Shown here piece after piece: positions 16,356-24,372 of a DNA stretch of 64,000 bases (positions within the stretch are counted from its first letter, which is position 1; the number at the start of each line of letters is the position of its first letter). A program made the position numbers and the translations under genes. Location of the stretch: the NCBI GenBank assembly GCA_002382495.1, contig DFXW01000002.1, forward strand, positions 67,038-131,037. Direction: 5' to 3'. The notes beneath the pieces were generated by a model, which worked only from the letters and a program-made list of their open reading frames with translations, was not told where the DNA came from and searched no databases. This stretch comes from Flavobacterium sp. UBA4098. GTDB lineage: Bacteria > Bacteroidota > Bacteroidia > Flavobacteriales > Flavobacteriaceae.

Positions 16356-17873
16356 CTATAATAAAGAATGACTTGTCATTGCGGCGGGTTGTGCAACCCC
16401 CATCAATTCTAAAATGGTTGGCGCAATATCTCCTAAAACACCATCATTAATTTTTTTCAAATCTTTATCTACCAAAATAATTGGCACTGGATTCGTAGTG
16501 TGAGCCGTATTTGGCGAGCCATCAGGATTGATCATCGTTTCACAATTTCCATGGTCGGCAATGATAATGGTAGTATAATTATTGGCTAAAGCCGCTTCGA
16601 CTACTTCTTTCACACAAACATCTACCGCTTCACAGGCTTTGATGGCAGCTTCCATAATTCCAGTATGACCTACCATATCTCCGTTAGCAAAGTTCAAACA
16701 AACAAAATCGACTTCGCCTTTATTCAATTCTGGCACCAATGCATCTTTTAATTCGTAAGCACTCATTTCAGGTTGTAAATCATAAGTAGCCACTTTAGGT
16801 GAATTTCTTAAGATTCTGCTTTCACCCTCAAATGGAGTTTCTCTACCGCCTGAAAAGAAGAAGGTTACGTGTGGGTATTTTTCTGTTTCGGCAATACGAA
16901 TTTGTTTTTTGTTGGCTTTTTCTAATACTTCTCCTAAAGTCTCAGTAATGTTGTCTTTGTTGTACACCACTTTTACATTTTGGTAGGTTTCGTCATAGTT
17001 AGTAAGCGTTACATAATACAAATTCAATTTGTGCATGTTTTGCTCGTGAAAATCCTGTTGTGAAAGTGCTTCTGTCAATTCACGACCTCTGTCCGTTCTA
17101 AAGTTGAAAAAGATAACTACATCCTCTTCTTGGATAACGGCTAAAGGTTCGCCATTAGAGTCAACAGCAACCAAAGGTTGGATGAATTCATCAGTCACAT
17201 CATTTCCATAACTAGTTGTAATAGAAGATACAATATCATTCGTTGCAGTTCCTGTTCCGTGAACTAGTAAATCGTAGGCAAGTTTTACTCTTTCCCAACG
17301 TTTATCACGATCCATGGCGTAATAACGTCCAATTACCGAAGCAATTTTTACATGCGTTGGAGCAATATAGTTTTGTAAATCTTGTAAGTATTTTTTTCCT
17401 GATTTAGGATCCACATCCCGACCATCTGTAAAGGCATGAATGAATACTTTGTCTAATGCGTATTCTTGCGAAGCATCGATTAAACCTCTTAGATGCGAAG
17501 TATGTGAGTGCACTCCACCATCTGAAACTAAGCCTAAAAAGTGTACTTTTTTATTATTGGATTTTGCATAATTAAATGCATCGATCAAGACTTGTTCTTT
17601 AGCTAAGGTTTTATTGGCTACAGCCAAATTGATCTTCGCTAAATCTTGGTACACAATACGTCCCGCACCAAGGTTCATGTGACCTACTTCTGAATTTCCC
17701 ATTTGACCCTCAGGCAAACCAACATTCAAACCATCGGTTCTCAATTGTGCACTAGGGTATTGGGTATATAAACTGTTTATAAATGGGACATTAGCATTGT
17801 CTATTGCAGAAACTTTTGGGTCAGGAGACTTTCCCCAACCGTCCAAAATCATAAGGATAACTTTCTTGTTCAT
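16356..17873 (-). CDS. gpmI: 2,3-bisphosphoglycerate-independent phosphoglycerate mutase
   Basis: 505 residues, normal for the iPGM family. The phosphoserine nucleophile is S61 in GNSEVGHMNLGAG, with metal-binding D11 in LMILDGWG and the second metal site in IIADHGNCE near 445. It interconverts 3- and 2-phosphoglycerate in glycolysis and gluconeogenesis using two Mn2+. Monocistronic, with its own terminator. A -7 box TATCTTTG lies on the minus strand at 17897-17890, 16 bases before the ATG. Confidence 0.96.
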   Translation of the reverse strand: MNKKVILMILDGWGKSPDPKVSAIDNANVPFINSLYTQYPSAQLRTDGLNVGLPEGQMGNSEVGHMNLGAGRIVYQDLAKINLAVANKTLAKEQVLIDAFNYAKSNNKKVHFLGLVSDGGVHSHTSHLRGLIDASQEYALDKVFIHAFTDGRDVDPKSGKKYLQDLQNYIAPTHVKIASVIGRYYAMDRDKRWERVKLAYDLLVHGTGTATNDIVSSITTSYGNDVTDEFIQPLVAVDSNGEPLAVIQEEDVVIFFNFRTDRGRELTEALSQQDFHEQNMHKLNLYYVTLTNYDETYQNVKVVYNKDNITETLGEVLEKANKKQIRIAETEKYPHVTFFFSGGRETPFEGESRILRNSPKVATYDLQPEMSAYELKDALVPELNKGEVDFVCLNFANGDMVGHTGIMEAAIKACEAVDVCVKEVVEAALANNYTTIIIADHGNCETMINPDGSPNTAHTTNPVPIILVDKDLKKINDGVLGDIAPTILELMGVAQPAAMTSHSLL

Positions 17874-17889
17874 TGGTAATTATTTTGCG

Positions 17890-17897
17890 CAAAGATA
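17890..17897 (-). promoter_or_regulatory. -7 box upstream of gpmI
   Basis: Minus-strand TATCTTTG, perfect TAnnTTTG, 16 bases from the start codon. A TTG about 25 bases upstream is slightly too distant for a good -33 element. Confidence 0.45.
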
Positions 17898-18002
17898 AGG
17901 CATTTCTGAAAATCTGTAACAGCAACTAATTTACAATTATAGCGGTAATTCAAAATAGTAACAAATATTTTGCAATTTGTTGATTAAAGGTATTGGTGTT
18001 CC

Positions 18003-20408
18003 TTATTTCTTGAATGAATTATAATCAATAAAGTAACGTACGCTTACAGAAAACACATGGTCTAGTGCGTTTTTGTCAATTACATTGCGAATGTTTGTTC
18101 CCAAATCTCGTTTGAATTCATTCTCAAATAAAGCCGCATTGTTTCGGTATAAAATGGAAATTTGACTACCGGGTGCAAACCACCAAGAATAAGACAAGTC
18201 CAAATTCCAAGCATTAAAATTAGAATTACTGTTTTGGGTAAAATTGGATGTAGGCATTAAAGTACCATCATTTTGAAGATTATAATATTGATTATAGGTT
18301 GCATAACTCAAATAATGGCGCAATGAAAGATTAAAATTCATGTCGCTGTTGATAGTGAATTTTCCTTGTATAGAGTTGATATAGGTGGTACGATCTCTAC
18401 GACCCATAAAAATTTCATTTGCAAAAATATTCTCTCCTACGTATCCCAAGTTATTTATTTGTTGACTAAAGTCAATGCTATAATTCAAAGAAAATTGATC
18501 TGAAAAACGGTATCTTGGAGAGATGGATAATCCATATCCGATTCGTCCTTTTTCATTTGCAATACCATAAGAAGGATTGATTTCAATGGCAAAACGGTTA
18601 TTATAATTAGAAGAATAATAGATATAGGCATTAATTACTTCAGGAATTTCAAGAAAACGAGATTGATTTTGAGTTCTTGGCTCATAGAAATCGTAGGTTT
18701 TTATAGGTCTTGTATTGAATCCGCCACCAAAGAAATTATTTTTCTTAGTCATAGAATTGATGTTCAAATTGACCATTCCTTGTTGTATTCGTCCAGATCT
18801 ATTGTCAAATTCTGAATAAAGGTTGACAAAAACATTAAACATATTGAACGTTTTAGTCGGGCTTAAAAGACGGTAACTCCAGTTGGAATATAAAGCGTGA
18901 TAATTACTTTGGAATTGAATTCCCATATCGTCTTTGTCAAAATCTCTTGAAATGTACTCAGCACCAGCCCCATATTGGAATTTACCACTAGTTTCGCCAA
19001 AATTAATACTCGAACTAAAGCCTTTTTTATTGTCAATTCCATATCCATTGACAACACTGTATTTGTAATCCCCACTTAAATTATAGGTATTTTTCTTGGT
19101 GTTTAAGTCAAATAAAAGTCCCGACACATTTCCATCACGCCCATTTCCGTTTCGGGTTACATTCGTATTGATAAAGGAAACAGAGGAATTGGTTCCAAAA
19201 CGCTGATCCAAAACTAAAACATTGTAGTTGGCTAAAGGCTCAACTAGTGCTTTGCGAGTCCCACCAGAATTAATATCACTAATTAGTGCTTCCGTTTTTT
19301 CGGTGATGGCATTCAAAACTCCTATTCCCAAACCATTTTTAGTCCTTCCTGAAATTTTTAGTGCATTAAGTAAATTCACTTTTGCGGGATATTCTATAAA
19401 AGTTTCTTCATCTCCTAATGTTGGTGAAATAGTTGGGCTTCCGCCAATTCTTCTCGAATAAAATAAATTTCCTTTACTAAATAATTCAGTTCCCTCTGTG
19501 AAAAAGGGTCTGTTTTCATTGAATTGTTGTTCAAACGGCCCAAGATTTAAAATGACATTGTCGAAGGTCGTTTGACCAAAGTCAGGTACTAAAATGGCAT
19601 CTAATGTAAATGCATCATTAATGCCGTATTTGATATCCACACCGCCTTTTAAATCACCTTTTGTTTTTTGAGTTGCATTTGAATTCAGATAAAAAGAAGA
19701 ATACGGAATTAAGAATAAACGAGTTGGAGTTGTAATGTTTTCTATACCATTCAATACGCCTTCTTGATTACCTCTTGAATTGATTTTATTATCGATCAAA
19801 TTCCAGGAATAAAATGTTCGAGCTCTTCTAAAATCGCGAATAAAATTGATTCCCCAAGTTTGCTTTTTCTCCGAACTAAATCGCAATGCTGCATAAGGAA
19901 TTCGGATTTCAGCTGTCCAGCCAAAGTCGGTTATTTGTGTTTTGCTTTCCCAAATAGCATTCCAAGAGGAGTCTTCTCCATTATTTTCTGTAAACAAAAA
20001 ATCTTCTTGAACTCCAGAAGCACTTACAATAAAACTAAATTCTTGCTGGCCGTCATTGTATCCATTGATAAAGATTCCCACACGATCAGCTGTTCCAGAA
20101 TTATCTCGTTGACTTAATTCTTTTAAAATTTTGCCCGGTTCATCATCATACATAGTTGCAGCAAAATAGACCGCTTCATTATCATAAGTAACCCGTACTT
20201 CAGTCCTAGTATTTTTAGGTTCTGGGGTCCCATTGTCGGGCATCCACATTACAAAATCTTTTGCAACATCCGCTTTTAACCAAGCACCTTCGTCAAATTT
20301 ACCGTCAATTATAATTTTTTCAGAGGTGAATTGTGTAGTCAGTGTCTTTTTTTGGCTAAAGCCAAAACAGAAACACAAAAGGAATAGAAAACTGAATATA
20401 TATTTCAT
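18003..20408 (-). CDS. DUF5916 outer membrane protein with N-terminal CBM9-like domain
   Basis: 801 residues from the ATG at 20408, which begins a clear signal peptide (MKYIFSFLFLLCFCFGFSQ); the in-frame extension to 20480 would bury it. Residues about 25-205 form a CBM9-like beta-sandwich domain (IDGKFDEGAWLKAD; YFAATMYDDEPGK; WTAEIRIPYAALRF). The rest, with PDFGQTTFD and PFFTEGTELF, alternates polar and aromatic residues and is probably a C-terminal outer-membrane beta-barrel. Function is unknown; these proteins are common in Bacteroidetes and are expressed at the cell surface. It is monocistronic and divergent from the L,D-transpeptidase gene. Confidence 0.83.
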   Translation of the reverse strand: MKYIFSFLFLLCFCFGFSQKKTLTTQFTSEKIIIDGKFDEGAWLKADVAKDFVMWMPDNGTPEPKNTRTEVRVTYDNEAVYFAATMYDDEPGKILKELSQRDNSGTADRVGIFINGYNDGQQEFSFIVSASGVQEDFLFTENNGEDSSWNAIWESKTQITDFGWTAEIRIPYAALRFSSEKKQTWGINFIRDFRRARTFYSWNLIDNKINSRGNQEGVLNGIENITTPTRLFLIPYSSFYLNSNATQKTKGDLKGGVDIKYGINDAFTLDAILVPDFGQTTFDNVILNLGPFEQQFNENRPFFTEGTELFSKGNLFYSRRIGGSPTISPTLGDEETFIEYPAKVNLLNALKISGRTKNGLGIGVLNAITEKTEALISDINSGGTRKALVEPLANYNVLVLDQRFGTNSSVSFINTNVTRNGNGRDGNVSGLLFDLNTKKNTYNLSGDYKYSVVNGYGIDNKKGFSSSINFGETSGKFQYGAGAEYISRDFDKDDMGIQFQSNYHALYSNWSYRLLSPTKTFNMFNVFVNLYSEFDNRSGRIQQGMVNLNINSMTKKNNFFGGGFNTRPIKTYDFYEPRTQNQSRFLEIPEVINAYIYYSSNYNNRFAIEINPSYGIANEKGRIGYGLSISPRYRFSDQFSLNYSIDFSQQINNLGYVGENIFANEIFMGRRDRTTYINSIQGKFTINSDMNFNLSLRHYLSYATYNQYYNLQNDGTLMPTSNFTQNSNSNFNAWNLDLSYSWWFAPGSQISILYRNNAALFENEFKRDLGTNIRNVIDKNALDHVFSVSVRYFIDYNSFKK

Positions 20409-20588
20409 AGAATGGGGTAACGTTTGTATAATTTCAAAATGGAAAACGCAAAAACGTCTAAAATATTGAAGTGCTTGCATTAGTATGCTTTTTCTGCCAA
20501 ATGTTACACTTTAAATGAAACAAATCAAGTTTAATTCTGTTAAAATGAGTTGTATTGTTAATTCAAACGTTAAAGTGCTGAATAATAA

Positions 20589-20618
20589 TTGACTAAGCTT
20601 TGATTTGACTTACTTTTG
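20589..20618 (+). promoter_or_regulatory. -33/-7 promoter of the L,D-transpeptidase gene
   Basis: TTG (20589-20591), 19-base spacer, TACTTTTG (20611-20618): an ideal match. It lies 37 bases before the ATG at 20656 and overlaps the longer in-frame start at 20605, which it argues against. Confidence 0.65.
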
Positions 20619-20655
20619 TGGCACTTCATGTAATCGAATCCAAATCCAATTAAGC

Positions 20656-21327
20656 ATGTTAATAAAATTTGTTACCCTAGCCCTTCTATTTGTTACTTCA
20701 ATTATTTTAGATGTGGATACAAAACACTTATCTGCTTTACATAGTGCCACAAATTCCAAAACGGACATTGAAAATTTGTATGCTAATCTACAAACGAATC
20801 ATTTTGAATTACCCCAAAGGATTAGTTTTTCAAATGCCTTAAGCGGATTTTATAAATTAAAAGAAAAAGGGCTAATTAAAAAAAATATTATTACAATAAT
20901 TGATTTTAGTATTTCTTCTAATTCGAAACGTCTTTGGGTAATCGACTTGGCTTCAAATTCCATTTTGTTTCAAAGTTTGGTTGCACATGGAAGAAATACA
21001 GGAGAAGAATTTGCCAATAGCTTTTCCAACAAAGCCAATTCGTTTAAAAGCAGTTTAGGATTTTATGCCACTGGTGAAGTGTATAATGGTAAACACGGAT
21101 TGTCACTTCGGTTGGATGGGCTCGAAAAAGGAATTAATGACAACGCTAGAACTAGGGGAGTGGTTATGCATGCAGCCAATTATGTGTCCAATTCATTTGT
21201 GAAAAACAATTCGCGATTGGGAAGAAGTCAAGGTTGTCCAGCCATTCCAACTGCTATTTCTAAAGAAATTATTAGCGCTATTAAAGACCAATCCTGTCTT
21301 TATATTTACCATCCAAAATTGGTTTAG
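20656..21327 (+). CDS. Murein L,D-transpeptidase catalytic domain family protein
   Basis: 223 residues from the ATG at 20656, opening with a hydrophobic signal or anchor (MLIKFVTLALLFVTS). The YkuD-like active site is present: VVMHAANYVS (His) and SQGCPAIP, where Cys is the nucleophile, with an intervening RLGRS. FYATGEVYNGKHGLSLRLDG precedes it. The family forms 3-3 peptidoglycan cross-links or attaches proteins to the wall; these small Bacteroidetes members have not been assigned a precise reaction. It acts in the periplasm. Transcribed alone; 7 bases separate it from the convergent GNAT gene with no terminator hairpin visible between them. Confidence 0.83.
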   Translation: MLIKFVTLALLFVTSIILDVDTKHLSALHSATNSKTDIENLYANLQTNHFELPQRISFSNALSGFYKLKEKGLIKKNIITIIDFSISSNSKRLWVIDLASNSILFQSLVAHGRNTGEEFANSFSNKANSFKSSLGFYATGEVYNGKHGLSLRLDGLEKGINDNARTRGVVMHAANYVSNSFVKNNSRLGRSQGCPAIPTAISKEIISAIKDQSCLYIYHPKLV

Positions 21328-21334
21328 CCACTAT

Positions 21335-21787
21335 CTACTTAATTTTTTTAAACATTAAAAAATGAGGCCCCACCTCTTTGATTTCAAATTCGGAGCCAAC
21401 AATCTCATATCCCATTTTTTGATAAAATCCAACAGCAGAGGTTCGGGCGTTAAACCAAATTAAATCGGCTTTTTGAGTTGTACAAAATTTTTCTGCTTCC
21501 TTCACTAATGCTTCCCCAACACCTTGTTTTTGAAAGGCAGGGAGTACTGCCATTCCTCTAATTTGAAACGATTTTTGTGTTATAAAATGGCTATTATCAA
21601 TCGCAAATAATGAAATTACGCCAATAATTTGGTTGTTTGAATAATAGCCAAAATGATGTGTAGAAACTAATTCATCTCCATCAAACTGACAACTTTCAAT
21701 GGGTTTGCCAGCTCGCAGTACGATATGTCTAACTGGATAAGTTTCTGTTGAAGTGATTTTTTGAATAGAATACATCATTTTTTTCAT
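21335..21787 (-). CDS. GNAT-family N-acetyltransferase
   Basis: 150 residues. The acetyl-CoA motif is visible as RGMAVLPAFQKQGVGEALVKEAE (about 77-100), with the V-x-x-x-x-Q-x-x-G-x-G/A loop as QKQGVG, and the C-terminal ARTSAVGFYQKMGYEIVG typical of the family's last helix-strand unit. The substrate is unknown; small orphan GNATs act on amines of metabolites, tRNA-modification intermediates or proteins. The start could be either of two nearby ATGs (MKKMM). A near-match -7 box (TTAATTTG) lies just upstream. Confidence 0.85.
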   Translation of the reverse strand: MKKMMYSIQKITSTETYPVRHIVLRAGKPIESCQFDGDELVSTHHFGYYSNNQIIGVISLFAIDNSHFITQKSFQIRGMAVLPAFQKQGVGEALVKEAEKFCTTQKADLIWFNARTSAVGFYQKMGYEIVGSEFEIKEVGPHFLMFKKIK

Positions 21788-21903
21788 GGTGAAGGGATTG
21801 CAAATTAAAGAGATAATAATTTCATACTAAAATATTTATGAAATAATCCGCCCAGTTTCGATGCTGATTTTATGGAGTTGTATTTTATTTTTTTGAAAAA
21901 AAC

Positions 21904-21935
21904 TTGCAATCATGAAAACTAATTATTTATATTTG
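21904..21935 (+). promoter_or_regulatory. -33/-7 promoter of the tRNA-Gly pair
   Basis: TTG (21904-21906), 21-base spacer, TATATTTG (21928-21935); the first tRNA starts 12 bases later. The rest of the 21788-21903 gap shows nothing I can support. Confidence 0.65.
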
Positions 21936-21947
21936 CACCGTTGTAAT

Positions 21948-22020
<73 letters not shown>

Positions 22021-22022
22021 CT

Positions 22023-22051
22023 AAAACCTCAAATCTGATTTGAGGTTTTTT
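22023..22051 (+). terminator. Terminator-like hairpin between the two tRNA-Gly genes
   Basis: AAAACCTCAAAT, loop CTG, ATTTGAGGTTTT followed by T residues: a 12-bp perfect stem. It lies directly between identical tRNA genes, so it may attenuate the second one or mark an RNase processing site. Confidence 0.75.
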
Positions 22052-22066
22052 ATTTAAATTTTTTTT

Positions 22067-22139
<73 letters not shown>

Positions 22140-22147
22140 CTTTCCAT

Positions 22148-22174
22148 GCCGAAACTAGTGTTTCGGCTTTTTTT
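22148..22174 (+). terminator. Terminator of the tRNA-Gly unit
   Basis: GCCGAAAC, loop TAGT, GTTTCGGC and seven T residues: an 8-bp GC-richer stem directly after the second tRNA. Its T run reaches the stop codon of the convergent peptidase E gene. Confidence 0.9.
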
Positions 22175-22880
22175 ATTTTACAAAACGTAAATCAGTTCCG
22201 CTTTCAAGTTCTTCAGCTTGTTGATTTTGTCTAAAAAGGCGAGCTTTTAGATTTCCTTTTAGTACGATGGAGTCGCCTTTTATGACTAACCAGCTTCCTT
22301 CACGTAAACCTAAAACAGGGATGGAATTGAATTCGTGGAATTCCTTGATTCGATCTTCTCTGGTTTCTCCCATATGGTTTTCAGGTCCGTCAGAATTTAT
22401 GTAATGTGGATTCAAATTAAACGGAATCATGCCTAAACTTTGAAAACTCTGAGGATAAACAATAGGCATATCATTGGTAGTTTGGATCGTTAAACCCGCA
22501 ATATTACTTCCGGCGCTAGTTCCAAGATAAGGTGTTCCACTTTTTAGTTTTTGAGCTAAAACTTCCATCAATTGGTTTTTATACAATTGGGAAACTAGCA
22601 CAAATGTGTTTCCACCACCGGTAAAAATCCCCTCAGCATTATGAATGGCTTCAACAGGATTTTCAAATTCATGAATTCCTTTGACAGCAATATTTATTTT
22701 GGCGAAAGCCAAGGCTACCTTTGCAGTATATTCCTCATGGGTTATTCCACCAGGTCTAGCAAATGGAATAAATAGTAAGGTAGTACACTCTTTGAAATGG
22801 ATTTGTAATTCAGGTAATAAATACTCTAAGTAACCACTTCCATATACCGTTGAGGTACTAGCCAATAGTATATTTTTCAT
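22173..22880 (-). CDS. pepE: Dipeptidase E (peptidase S51)
   Basis: 235 residues from the ATG at 22880 (MKNILLASTS); the extension to 22937 runs into the promoter. The nucleophile is the serine of GTSAGSNI, preceded by GIFTGGGNTFVLV, and the histidine of NLNPHYIN is in place. PepE cleaves dipeptides with N-terminal aspartate in the cytoplasm. A -33/-7 pair lies upstream. It is divergent from the three-gene plus-strand stretch that ends in an M1 aminopeptidase, so both directions from this promoter region contain peptide-related genes. Confidence 0.92.
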   Translation of the reverse strand: MKNILLASTSTVYGSGYLEYLLPELQIHFKECTTLLFIPFARPGGITHEEYTAKVALAFAKINIAVKGIHEFENPVEAIHNAEGIFTGGGNTFVLVSQLYKNQLMEVLAQKLKSGTPYLGTSAGSNIAGLTIQTTNDMPIVYPQSFQSLGMIPFNLNPHYINSDGPENHMGETREDRIKEFHEFNSIPVLGLREGSWLVIKGDSIVLKGNLKARLFRQNQQAEELESGTDLRFVK

Positions 22881-22904
22881 TTTCAAAATCAATTTTTGGT
22901 AATG

Positions 22905-22938
22905 TAAAGGTACACAATCCCCTTTTTTAATTAACAAA
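22905..22938 (-). promoter_or_regulatory. -33/-7 promoter of pepE
   Basis: Minus strand TTTG (22938-22935), 22-base spacer, TACCTTTA (22912-22905), one mismatch from TAnnTTTG; the ATG is 24 bases further on. Confidence 0.45.
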
Positions 22939-23021
22939 TAATTACCATCTCATTAGTATTTATTTGGAGGTTACTCTACTATTTTTGTGAACTGTTTTGT
23001 GTAATTGGAATTAGCTCACTT

Positions 23022-23756
23022 ATGATTCGACTACTTTTTTTTATCCTTTTTTGGTGTACTACTACTCTTTTTGGGCAAAACAGCGGTGTCGTAGTATGTC
23101 GCGGAAAAGTGAATGCTGAGATGACTGAATTAGAGGGTATTTATGTAATTAATTTGAATACCGAAAATGCCACCATAACAGACTCAAAAGGTTTTTTTAC
23201 TATTAATGCTAAAGTCGGAGATAGTTTACTTTTGTATTCGGTACAATTCAAGTCGGTTAATAAAATAATAACAACACAGGACCTTAGTAGTTTGTTTATT
23301 GTCAATATGTATCCCATAATGAATGAATTGAAAGAAGTGGTTGTAAAGCGACCAACAGTTTCAGCAGAATCGTTGGGAATAATTCCATATGGTCAAAAGA
23401 AGTATACGCCAGCGGAGCGAAAATATGCAGTTGCATCTTCTGGGAGGTTAAATCCGATGGGATTAGATCCATTATTAAATTATTTTTCGGGTCGTACTGC
23501 TATGTTGAAAAAGGAATTGGAGGTAGAGAAAAAAGAAGGCTATTTAGTTCAACTTGAAAACCTATTTGATAATAATCATTACGTGAATACTTTACACATT
23601 CCTTCAGATTACGTAAAAGGCTTTATGTATTTTGCGGTAGAAAATCCAAAATTCACTAGAGTTTTAAAAACCAAAAACCGAACTTCTATAGAATTTTTGA
23701 TGAGTGAATTAGCCACACAATACATTCAAATCATTACTCCCCAAAATACCAAATAG
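23022..23756 (+). CDS. Secreted carboxypeptidase-like regulatory domain protein
   Basis: 244 residues with a signal peptide (MIRLLFFILFWCTTTLFGQ). The first half resembles the beta-sandwich carboxypeptidase-D regulatory-like domain found at the N-terminus of TonB-dependent receptors: VVCRGKVNAEMTELEGIYVINLNTENATITDSKGFFTINAKVGD. It then has a NELKEVVVKRP segment like the start of a plug domain, but no barrel follows. The C-terminal half (about 115-244) is not recognised. It is exported; function unknown. A -7 box TATTTTTG lies at 22980-22987, 34 bases upstream. The DUF6702 gene follows 56 bases later on the same strand. Confidence 0.75.
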   Translation: MIRLLFFILFWCTTTLFGQNSGVVVCRGKVNAEMTELEGIYVINLNTENATITDSKGFFTINAKVGDSLLLYSVQFKSVNKIITTQDLSSLFIVNMYPIMNELKEVVVKRPTVSAESLGIIPYGQKKYTPAERKYAVASSGRLNPMGLDPLLNYFSGRTAMLKKELEVEKKEGYLVQLENLFDNNHYVNTLHIPSDYVKGFMYFAVENPKFTRVLKTKNRTSIEFLMSELATQYIQIITPQNTK

Positions 23757-23800
23757 CATCTTTTGCTATCAAATTTTACTGGTAATATCAAAACAATTCC

Positions 23801-23808
23801 TATTTTTG
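23801..23808 (+). promoter_or_regulatory. -7 box immediately before the DUF6702 start codon
   Basis: TATTTTTG, a perfect TAnnTTTG, ends four bases before the ATG at 23813. If active it would give a leaderless or almost leaderless mRNA. No good -33 partner was found. Confidence 0.4.
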
Positions 23809-23812
23809 AAAA

Positions 23813-24316
23813 ATGAAAAAAATAGTTGTAGTCGCTTTTCTCGCTTTGGTACTTTGTAGTCTATCAGCTTTTGAAATCCATAAGTTTTATATGGCTATTT
23901 TTCAGGTCAATTATGCTCCCGAAAAGAAAATGCTACAAATTACATCCCGAATCTTTATGGACGATTTGAACCTAGCTCTTGAGAAAAAATATGGTAAAAA
24001 AACCAATTTAGGTTTAGAAAAAGAAACTGTAGAAGATTTGAATTTACTCAAAAAATACTTTAACGAGAATTTGATTATCAAAGTAAACGGTCAATCAAAA
24101 CCTGTTGTTTTTATGAGTAAAGATGTAGAAGGAGATGTATTGATTTCCTATTGTCGGGTTTCCGATGTTGCTAAATTACAATCAGCCGAAATAACCAATA
24201 CAGTTTTAACACATTGGAATTCAGAACAACAAAATATTTTACATTGTACTGCTTTTGGTGAAAAGAAAACCGTTCTTTTTACCGCTTCGAACAAAACGGA
24301 AGTGTTAAAATTTTAA
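23813..24316 (+). CDS. DUF6702 family secreted protein
   Basis: 167 residues with a signal peptide (MKKIVVVAFLALVLCSLSAF) and then EIHKFYMAIFQVNY, the characteristic opening of DUF6702. Further family-like segments are LQITSRIFMDDLNLALEKKYG and LTHWNSEQQNILH. The mature protein is a small, probably beta-rich periplasmic protein of unknown function. In Flavobacteriaceae it commonly precedes an M1 metallopeptidase gene, as here (56 bases), so a shared role in handling extracellular peptides is possible but unproved. No cysteine pair, lipobox or transmembrane segment occurs after the signal. Confidence 0.8.
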   Translation: MKKIVVVAFLALVLCSLSAFEIHKFYMAIFQVNYAPEKKMLQITSRIFMDDLNLALEKKYGKKTNLGLEKETVEDLNLLKKYFNENLIIKVNGQSKPVVFMSKDVEGDVLISYCRVSDVAKLQSAEITNTVLTHWNSEQQNILHCTAFGEKKTVLFTASNKTEVLKF

Positions 24317-24372
24317 ATCTAATTCTTCTATTTGTTAAAAAGTAGTATTTTCACAAGCTAAAATTCCCCAAA

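Noticed and set aside
20409..20480. Longer DUF5916 start at 20480
   Set aside because: It would place 24 residues before an obvious signal peptide.
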